23,007 bases of DNA from Deltaproteobacteria bacterium (GTDB taxonomy: Bacteria > Desulfobacterota > Syntrophia > Syntrophales > UBA2210): assembly GCA_011056825.1 (NCBI GenBank), contig DSBH01000300.1, forward strand, positions 1 to 23,007, in the 5' to 3' direction. Shown here piece after piece: positions 18,356 to 23,007 of the stretch. How positions within the stretch are numbered: position 1 is the stretch's first letter; each line of letters opens with the position of its first letter. A model generated the notes under the pieces. That model saw nothing but the letters and a program-made list of their open reading frames with translations, had not been told where the DNA came from and searched no databases. Made by a program: the position numbers and the translations under genes.

Positions 18356-18952
18356 TCATAGCTTCAGATTGCGGCAGAGAACCTTTGTTTCCAGCGTGTA
18401 ACGCCGATAGTGATCGTTATGAACGGGGTGCGTATACGCAGGGTCCGGCCGCGCTGTCCTGCCCGTCAGTGTGACGGTGATTTCGCCGTTGTCGTCGTAG
18501 GGAGCGGGGGCGAAGGTTATGCTGTCAATATTTTCCACCACGGGCTGGTGTGTCCCGTCGTCGACGGCCCGGCCAAGGTTTGTCGTGTTGCCGCTCTCGT
18601 ATATGTCGTAGGTTATGGTTTTCAGTTGCAGGTCGTCGGGATCGGAGTCGTCAACGTAGGTGAACTCGATACTGTCCGATGCGATACTCACGATGCCGGC
18701 CCCGAGAGATCCGTCGGGATCGTACCCGGCCATACGGATCTCCCGTACCATCATGTCCATGCCGGCCCGCACGTTTTGCTGCATTTCCGCGACTTGTTCC
18801 TGTATTTTCAATGACTTGTTTTGTAGCGTGAAAACGCCGTACATGGCGGCGAGTAAAATCAGTCCCACGGTCATGGCGATGATCAGTTCGATAAGCGTGA
18901 ACCCGCCCTCTGCGTGATATAGTTTTTCTGACATTGGGTCTTGACGTACCAT
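18356..18952 (-). CDS. pilW: PilW-like minor pilin / prepilin-type N-terminal cleavage protein
   Basis: PilW is one of the minor pilins that prime type IV pilus assembly. The 198-residue product has a type III prepilin site, AEGG|FTLIELIIAMTVGLILL, with cleavage after Gly17 and Glu at +5 (residue 22). The hydrophobic helix is followed by NVRAGMDMMVREIRMAGYDPDG, characteristic of PilW/GspJ-like proteins. I chose the ATG at 18952, because GAGG at 18959-18962 lies six bases upstream and the start is just 13 bases after the pilV stop. Another in-frame ATG at 18934 has a poorer site, and longer starts run through pilV. It is 13 bases from pilX. Confidence 0.87.
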   Translation of the reverse strand: MVRQDPMSEKLYHAEGGFTLIELIIAMTVGLILLAAMYGVFTLQNKSLKIQEQVAEMQQNVRAGMDMMVREIRMAGYDPDGSLGAGIVSIASDSIEFTYVDDSDPDDLQLKTITYDIYESGNTTNLGRAVDDGTHQPVVENIDSITFAPAPYDDNGEITVTLTGRTARPDPAYTHPVHNDHYRRYTLETKVLCRNLKL

Positions 18953-18958
18953 GCCTGA

Positions 18959-18962
18959 CCTC
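18959..18962 (-). promoter_or_regulatory. Ribosome binding site deciding the pilW start
   Basis: On the minus strand GAGG lies six bases before the ATG at 18952, in the pilV-pilW gap. It favours this start over the in-frame ATG at 18934. Confidence 0.6.
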
Positions 18963-18965
18963 GTG

Positions 18966-19334
18966 CTACTTGGACCGTATCGTCGCGATGCTGACGGTAC
19001 GGTTTTCTCCCTTCCAGGAGAAGGCAACCTCCACCTCGACAGTGGCAGCGTCCGTTGAAGGAGAATCAAAGGTTACGGTCCAGGTCCTGTCATAAATGGA
19101 ATTGTGCGTGTCGCTGCCGGAGGTCATGTCCGAATAGGACGCCCCCCGGAGTTCTTCCATCTTATCCTGCGCCAGCGTCGTCGCCTCGGTCATGCGGTTG
19201 CTGAAGGAGTTGCCCTGGATCACCGTTGCCGTCACGGCCGCTGTTCCCAGCAGGGCCGTCACTAGGAGAAACATGGCGATCAGCACTTCGATGAGCGTAA
19301 AACCGTTCCTGTCTGCCGTTTTTTCCATCAGCAT
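18966..19334 (-). CDS. pilV: PilV-like minor pilin
   Basis: This is a short type IV minor pilin of 122 residues. The prepilin cut site is NG|FTLIEVLIAMFLLVTALLG, with Gly11 before the cut and Glu at +5 (residue 16). The LAQDKMEELRG segment after the helix is typical of PilV/GspI-like proteins. The rest is a small beta-rich head ending VSIATIRSK. The start at 19334 lies five bases downstream of the fimT stop, with GAGTGAG as a probable ribosome-binding site overlapping that stop. A second ATG two codons later is possible. PilV, PilW, PilX and FimT are expected to assemble together at the pilus tip. Confidence 0.87.
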   Translation of the reverse strand: MLMEKTADRNGFTLIEVLIAMFLLVTALLGTAAVTATVIQGNSFSNRMTEATTLAQDKMEELRGASYSDMTSGSDTHNSIYDRTWTVTFDSPSTDAATVEVEVAFSWKGENRTVSIATIRSK

Positions 19335-19338
19335 CGAC

Positions 19339-19800
19339 TCACTCTATGCGTACCCGGCCCGCCATCGAAACAATGACCTGTTTCGTGCCCTTCGAATTGG
19401 TGAGCGTCACCGTCCCCGCGGCGGTGACGGTGCCGTTGGGCCGGTATACAAAGTCCTGGTTGCTTGTCATCGTTACATCGAAGTACTCGTCCTGGATGTT
19501 CCGCGAACGTCGAACGTCGCTGTCGTCGGTACGCATGACGCTGTAGCTGTTGCCCGAAAAATCCACCGTGAAATTGGCGTTTTCCGTCGCAGCCTGTGAC
19601 CGGGCGTACATGAGATCGGTCATGACAAGACGCGCGGCACCGTTCAGACGGTTCTGTGCCATGTAATCCCGGAATCCAGGTGCGGCAATCGCGGCCATGA
19701 TTCCCATCAGGGCGACAACGATCATCAGTTCCACAAGGGTGAATCCCCCGGAAACCGGGCGCTGGCAGGTCAGAATGTCGCTTCGCCGGTTTGTCATCAT
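19339..19800 (-). CDS. fimT: FimT/GspH-like pseudopilin
   Basis: FimT/GspH-type minor pilins share the N-terminal pilin helix and a small beta head; some FimT proteins bind DNA during natural transformation. The 153-residue product has SGG|FTLVELMIVVALMGIMAAIAAPGFRDYM, with cleavage after Gly19 and Glu24 at +5. The helix ends in NRLNGAARLVMTDLMYARSQA, the standard GspH/FimT pattern. The C-terminus VSMAGRVRIE is also typical. Two adjacent ATG codons (19800 and 19797) are possible starts, with GGACAAGG upstream. It is the first gene of the minor-pilin operon, about 107 bases downstream of the expected transcription start. DNA binding is not shown by the sequence. Confidence 0.88.
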   Translation of the reverse strand: MMTNRRSDILTCQRPVSGGFTLVELMIVVALMGIMAAIAAPGFRDYMAQNRLNGAARLVMTDLMYARSQAATENANFTVDFSGNSYSVMRTDDSDVRRSRNIQDEYFDVTMTSNQDFVYRPNGTVTAAGTVTLTNSKGTKQVIVSMAGRVRIE

Positions 19801-19914
19801 CCTTGTCCGCCGTGGGAAAGCGGGCGTCTGTCGGGAAAACGTCCGCCGTGATCAGCCGTACATGTCCCTCCACCATCCGTGCTCGTATACTTCTCCCTCG
19901 ATACACTTTCTTTC

Positions 19915-19943
19915 AGTATACTCGCGGCCATATCGACAGTCAA
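19915..19943 (-). promoter_or_regulatory. Near-consensus sigma-70 promoter of the minor-pilin operon
   Basis: On the minus strand TTGACT (19938-19943) and TATACT (19915-19920) are separated by exactly 17 bases, with five of six matches in each hexamer. Transcription would begin near 19908 and give a leader of about 107 bases before fimT. A second GTATAC palindrome lies within that leader (near 19892). The remaining 285-base gap (19801-20085) holds no other gene; I found only a weak long-loop inverted repeat at 19969-20003. Confidence 0.75.
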
Positions 19944-20085
19944 TAACAAGGGTCATTTGCAGCCAGTGAAAGTGCTCACATTTCGGATGGAAAGAGGCAC
20001 TTTTTGTTCCGCCCTTCGGTCACGTTCCTGAGTACCCGCGGTCTATGGAACACGATGCGTGATCGTTTTCTGACAGTTCCCGTTT

Positions 20086-20412
20086 TCAGGGATGACGGAC
20101 GGTTACCGTGGTGTAGATGCCGCCCCGGACATTGAAGTGTCCCGTGACGACCGCCTGTTTCGGCTGGACGGCGGCGACGAAATCCCGCATGATGCTGTTT
20201 ACCGCCTCTTCGTGAAAAATGCCGCGGTCGCGGTAACCATTGAGATAGAGTTTCAACGATTTCAGTTCCACCAGGCGTTCGCCGGGGATATATTCTATGA
20301 TGATTTCGGCGAAGTCCGGCTGCGACGTCATGGGACAGAGGCAGGTGAACTCGGGGAACCGCATGTTGACGGTATAATCATGTTCCCTGAACTTGTTTTC
20401 TATCGTTTCCAT
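20086..20412 (-). CDS. queF: NADPH-dependent 7-cyano-7-deazaguanine (preQ0) reductase, short form
   Basis: QueF reduces preQ0 to preQ1, the base inserted into tRNA as the queuosine precursor. The 108-residue protein matches the short (unimodular) type. It has FTCLCPMTSQPDFAE with the probable catalytic Cys26 (a Gly in the usual TGQPDFA is Ser here). The QueF motif ELKSLKLYLNGYRDRGIFHEE carries the substrate-binding Glu and His. It ends soon after HFNVRGGIYTTVTV, shorter than the roughly 165-residue Bacillus form. The ATG at 20412 lies 35 bases inside the upstream yhhQ gene, so the two are very likely translationally coupled and share one pathway. Confidence 0.93.
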   Translation of the reverse strand: METIENKFREHDYTVNMRFPEFTCLCPMTSQPDFAEIIIEYIPGERLVELKSLKLYLNGYRDRGIFHEEAVNSIMRDFVAAVQPKQAVVTGHFNVRGGIYTTVTVRHP

Positions 20413-21079
20413 AATACCTCACAAGCAGATAGCAGAATGGTGTATCGAAGATGGCGATACCCACCTTGACCAGGTACTGGCTTCCGATCATCACCGCTAT
20501 GGCGGGCCAGGCGTAGAGCCCGCCGAAGGCGATTAAAATAAAAAGAACCGTGTCGATTCCCTGGGAAAGCACCGTGGACGCGATGTTTCGTATCCACAGA
20601 TGCCGCCCTCCTGTTTTGCCCCGCCACCAGTGAAAGGCCCACACGTCGTGAAACTGGGATGCCAGGTACGCGATCATCGAGGCCATGACGATCCGCGGCG
20701 TCGCCCCCAGTACCGTTTCGAAGGCTTCCTGGTGATGCCAGAAGGAAGCCGGCGGCAGCACACGGGCGACGACAATCGAAACGACCATGACAAGAGACAT
20801 GTAAAAACCGGCCATAACCAGGTCGCGGGCGCTCTTTTTCCCTTCGATTTCCCCCACCACGTCGGTCATGAGAAACGTGAGGGGATAGAGAATAATCGCC
20901 GCGGGCAGCAGGAAGCCACCCAGAACGACTATCTTTGACGCCAGAATGTTCGAGAGCAGAAGCGTGGTGATAAACAGATATTTCAATACTTGAATATTCA
21001 AGCCCGTCCGTCTACTTTCCGGTTGAAAGAAATAAAAAAATTGTTTTAATGGATTGATGATACACTTTTCATTACCCAT
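20378..21079 (-). CDS. yhhQ: Queuosine precursor transporter (YhhQ/COG1738 family)
   Basis: YhhQ-family membrane proteins take up queuosine precursors such as preQ0 or preQ1. The 233-residue protein has about six membrane segments (roughly 30-49, 53-72, 87-107, 126-143, 165-186, 190-222). It has the conserved FLMTDVVGEIEGKKSARDLV loop, the FHDVWAFHWW segment and RHLWIRNIASTVLSQGIDT before the fifth helix. The 3' end overlaps queF by 35 bases, which supports a role in the same pathway. The ATG at 21079 has no Shine-Dalgarno sequence, and the best promoter places the transcript start only a few bases upstream, so the start is less certain. The substrate (preQ0, preQ1 or queuine) cannot be told from sequence. 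Confidence 0.9.
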   Translation of the reverse strand: MGNEKCIINPLKQFFYFFQPESRRTGLNIQVLKYLFITTLLLSNILASKIVVLGGFLLPAAIILYPLTFLMTDVVGEIEGKKSARDLVMAGFYMSLVMVVSIVVARVLPPASFWHHQEAFETVLGATPRIVMASMIAYLASQFHDVWAFHWWRGKTGGRHLWIRNIASTVLSQGIDTVLFILIAFGGLYAWPAIAVMIGSQYLVKVGIAIFDTPFCYLLVRYYGNDRKQVQGT

Positions 21080-21091
21080 TGGTACGAAGTG

Positions 21092-21119
21092 ATTAGCACC
21101 GCTGCCGGAAGATAGTCAA
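21092..21119 (-). promoter_or_regulatory. Candidate sigma-70 promoter of yhhQ-queF
   Basis: On the minus strand TTGACT (21114-21119) is followed after 16 bases by GCTAAT (21092-21097; four of six matches). Transcription would start near 21085, only about six bases before the yhhQ ATG. No preQ1 riboswitch pattern was recognised in the 77-base intergenic region shared with the divergent TPR gene. Confidence 0.4.
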
Positions 21120-21156
21120 CGGTATATTTTGAAACGCCGGTTCAAAGGGAACGCTA

Positions 21157-21810
21157 ATGTCATTAATGGACGAATCATATCTTGAAGAGCGGGAACGATT
21201 TATCGAGGAGACGGGAGCCCTGATCGACGAGGGACACATTGAACGGGCCAGGGAAGCGGCGGAACGTCGATGCGCGACGTACCCCGGCGATGTGGACGCC
21301 TGGCTGGCGAGGGCCGCCTGTGCCGTCCGGGCATCCCGGTTCGATGACGCTTTGTCGATTTTGCGGGATCTCGACCGGATCCTTCCGGGATGGCCCCGCA
21401 TCGCGGAATGTATCGGTGATATCTACCGCGCCCGGGGCGTGGCGCCGAAGGCCCTGGCGTCGTACCGGGCCGCCGTGACGCCCGACGGTCCGCTGCGTGA
21501 CCGGATCGCGGCGAAAATCGCTGAAATCTCCCGGGGTGTTGTTTCCGGAGAAGAATCAGCCGCCGGCGGAAAGGCATCCGTTTCGTCGCATCGCCATTTG
21601 CTGGCCCTAGTCGATGCGTACCGGAAGGCCGGTTTTACCGACAAGGCGCTGGATATTTTGAAACATCTGCTTCGCGACGATCCCGCCAATGCCGAGATCG
21701 CGAGGAAGATAGGAGAAATTGAGTCGGCGGCGACCGGAAACGCCGCCGTCGCGGCGGAGTTGTCGCGATGGCTTGCACGGCTTGAGAAACGGAGGTACGG
21801 ACATGGATGA
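21157..21810 (+). CDS. Tetratricopeptide-repeat protein
   Basis: The 217-residue, probably cytoplasmic protein (no signal peptide or membrane helix) is built of helix pairs of TPR type. Repeats of about 34 residues are visible near 18-51 (IDEGHIERAREAAERRCATYPGD), 52-85 (ARAACAVRASRFDDALSILRDLDRILPG) and 86-110 (ECIGDIYRARGVAPKALASYRAA). A further repeat lies near 145-178 (LVDAYRKAGFTDKALDILKHLLRDDPANAE), after a Ser/Gly-rich linker. TPR proteins act as scaffolds, and no specific partner can be named. AGGGA about eight bases upstream supports the ATG at 21157. Its 3' end overlaps the peptidase gene by eight bases (ATGGATGA), so the two are coupled. Confidence 0.82.
   Translation: MSLMDESYLEERERFIEETGALIDEGHIERAREAAERRCATYPGDVDAWLARAACAVRASRFDDALSILRDLDRILPGWPRIAECIGDIYRARGVAPKALASYRAAVTPDGPLRDRIAAKIAEISRGVVSGEESAAGGKASVSSHRHLLALVDAYRKAGFTDKALDILKHLLRDDPANAEIARKIGEIESAATGNAAVAAELSRWLARLEKRRYGHG
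21791..21795 (+). promoter_or_regulatory. Ribosome binding site deciding the M24 peptidase start
   Basis: GGAGG lies seven bases before the ATG at 21803. This favours 21803 over an in-frame ATG at 21719, which is deep inside the TPR gene. Confidence 0.75.
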
Positions 21811-22888
21811 AGAATTCGATTTCGAAAGCAGGATCGAACATCTTCGATCGCTTACAGCGGCGGAAGAAGTAGACAGCCTGTTGATAGTCGATCCCCTGAA
21901 TATCCGGTACCTGAGCGGTTTTTCCGGAGGCGAGGGGTTTTTGTTCGTGGACGGGGAGTCCGCGACGCTTGTCGTCGACGGCCGCTACACGAAGCAGGCG
22001 CGGGGAGAGGTACAGGGAACGCGCGTACTCGAGTATGCCGATAAAGTTGAAGGTGTTCTCGAAGTCATTTTATCAGGCGACCGGCGGAAAATCGGTTTCG
22101 AAGCGGGCGCGGTAACCTATGAATTGTTCACAAAGATCAGCGACGGTATGCCCGACTCGTCGCGGTTGGTCCCATTGAAGAAATCACCGGCTGTGCTTCG
22201 GGCATGCAAGGACGCGGGCGAACTGGTTCGCATGAAAGAAGCCGCGAAAATCGCTACACGGGCCCTGCGGAAAACCTTTGAAACACTGACAGAAGGAACG
22301 CTGGAACGGGAATTCGCCCTGTTGTTGAACTGGCATATGGCCCTTGAGGGAAGCGAAAAGCCGTCGTTCGACACAATCGTTGCGTCGGGAGCGAACGGCG
22401 CCCTTCCCCACGCGCGTCCCGGATCGCGCCCGTTCAAACGGGGGGATTTTATCGTCATCGATTACGGCGCCGTCTTCGAGGGATATCATTCCGATGAAAC
22501 GTACACCGCCTGCCTCGGCAGGGCGACGACGGAACAGCGCCGCGTTTACGAGACAGTGCTGGCGGCCCACGACAGGGCGCTTGAAGCCGTCAGGCCCGGT
22601 GTGTTATGCAGGGAGCTCGACGGTATTGCCAGGACGTATATTGAACAGGCGGGATTCGGGTCCTATTTTGTGCACGGTACCGGTCACGGCGTAGGCCTGG
22701 ATGTTCACGAAGTTCCGACGATGTCACCACGAAGCGAGGATCGGCTCGAAGAAGGCATGATCATCACCATCGAGCCGGGTATTTACCTGCCGGACCGGTT
22801 CGGCGTCAGAATCGAGGATATGATACTGGTAACCGGCGACGGTTTTGAGGTGTTATCGGAAACTCCAAAAAATTTCGTTGAGTTATAA
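21803..22888 (+). CDS. M24 family metallopeptidase, Xaa-Pro aminopeptidase/dipeptidase type
   Basis: This is a cytoplasmic dinuclear-metal peptidase of the pita-bread fold that cleaves next to proline. The 361-residue protein has an N-terminal creatinase-like domain (about 10-135, with VDPLNIRYLSGFSG) and a C-terminal catalytic domain. All five metal ligands are visible: Asp220 (VIDYG), Asp231 (HSDETYT), His295 (HGTGHGVG), Glu324 (TIEPGIY) and Glu338 (VRIED). The HEVP motif near 302-305 is also typical. Aminopeptidase P and prolidase-like dipeptidase cannot be separated with confidence from sequence; the length fits PepQ-like enzymes of Gram-positives and deltaproteobacteria. The start is set by GGAGG at 21791-21795. 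It overlaps the TPR gene by eight bases. Confidence 0.95.
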   Translation: MDEEFDFESRIEHLRSLTAAEEVDSLLIVDPLNIRYLSGFSGGEGFLFVDGESATLVVDGRYTKQARGEVQGTRVLEYADKVEGVLEVILSGDRRKIGFEAGAVTYELFTKISDGMPDSSRLVPLKKSPAVLRACKDAGELVRMKEAAKIATRALRKTFETLTEGTLEREFALLLNWHMALEGSEKPSFDTIVASGANGALPHARPGSRPFKRGDFIVIDYGAVFEGYHSDETYTACLGRATTEQRRVYETVLAAHDRALEAVRPGVLCRELDGIARTYIEQAGFGSYFVHGTGHGVGLDVHEVPTMSPRSEDRLEEGMIITIEPGIYLPDRFGVRIEDMILVTGDGFEVLSETPKNFVEL

Positions 22889-22894
22889 CTCAAC
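22877..22894. repeat. Perfect 18-bp palindrome across the peptidase stop codon
   Basis: GTTGAGTTATAACTCAAC reads the same on both strands and contains the TAA stop codon (22886-22888). As RNA it could fold into a seven-base-pair stem with a TATA loop, followed by only TTT. It could be a weak terminator or an operator-like site for the next gene. Confidence 0.6.
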
Positions 22895-22985
22895 TTTCGG
22901 GATTAGCATTTATTGAGAGCAAGTGTGTTCTTTGGCAGATTAACGTAAGCAAGAGCCTCCTCCATTATCGTATCCAGGAGAGATC

Positions 22986-23007
22986 GTGCTGTTTTTTCAC
23001 AGAAAGA
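22986..23007 (+). CDS. Possible start of a further gene, cut by the window end
   Basis: A GTG at 22986 is preceded by AGGAG with about five bases of spacing and opens a frame reading MLFFHRK to the window end. It is the only start with a good ribosome-binding site in the last 119 bases. Seven codons are too few to identify a product. The 97-base gap upstream contains the palindrome at 22877-22894 and no strong promoter. Confidence 0.35.

Noticed and set aside
19801..19906. Short upstream reading frame in the fimT leader
   Set aside because: The ATG near 19860 is followed by only two codons and a stop, and a longer alternative frame just overlaps fimT out of frame. Nothing supports it as a gene.
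19969..20003. Inverted repeat AAAGTGC/GCACTTT with TTTTT, as a terminator of queF
   Set aside because: The loop is 21 bases and the T-run lies on the plus-strand side, while queF is on the minus strand. The minus-strand sequence after the stem is not U-rich.
22917..22960. Possible sigma-54 promoter (TTGGCA...GTAAGC) before the last partial gene
   Set aside because: The distance between the GG and GC elements is three bases too long for the -24/-12 consensus.

Overview
The window looks like chromosomal DNA of an anaerobic deltaproteobacterium (Desulfobacterota, perhaps near Syntrophales/Syntrophia). The clues are a moderately GC-rich composition, the gene order infB-ylxP-rbfA-nrnA-truB-rpsO-pnp, a DUF39/COG1900 homocysteine-synthesis protein of the kind found in methanogens and anaerobic bacteria, and a pilMNOPQ cluster with a separate minor-pilin operon. 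No sequence search was possible, so the taxonomy is inference. No tRNA, rRNA, CRISPR array, transposase or prophage was seen.

Layout. (1) 1-7783, plus strand: a tightly packed translation/RNA operon. It holds the 3' part of infB, a DUF503 protein, rbfA, nrnA, truB, rpsO and pnp, followed by dut. Several neighbours overlap or almost touch. A weak hairpin lies after dut. (2) 7903-13916, plus strand: a DUF39 protein, an FtsB-like septum protein, and the type IV pilus alignment/secretin genes pilM, pilN, pilO, pilP and pilQ. (3) 14013-17217, plus strand: a large secreted lipoprotein with Ig-like domains and a calcium-loop-like segment, a strong hairpin, and a small exported protein of unknown function. 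(4) 17248-19800, minus strand: fimT-pilV-pilW-pilX, the minor pilins, convergent with region 3. A near-consensus sigma-70 promoter (TTGACT, 17 bp, TATACT) reads into them. (5) 20086-21079, minus strand: overlapping yhhQ-queF for queuosine precursor uptake and synthesis. (6) 21157-22888, plus strand: a TPR protein overlapping an M24 Xaa-Pro peptidase, then a perfect 18-bp palindrome and the possible first codons of one more gene.

How the genes work together. Region 1 supplies translation initiation, ribosome maturation, tRNA modification, RNA decay and nucleotide hygiene. PilM/N/O/P form the cytoplasmic-to-periplasmic alignment complex that connects the pilus motor to the PilQ outer-membrane pore. 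FimT, PilV, PilW and PilX would form the priming/tip complex of the same pilus. The motor ATPases (pilB, pilT), platform (pilC), major pilin (pilA), prepilin peptidase and PilY1 adhesin are not in this window.

The most unusual points are in the pilus genes. PilQ appears to go straight from its N0/STN domain into the secretin domain with no N1 domain. PilQ carries a lipobox-like signal while PilP does not, the reverse of the usual arrangement. The minor-pilin operon lacks pilY1, and a large Ig-like lipoprotein sits next to it. These are departures from the textbook layout. I do not see a clearly new system.
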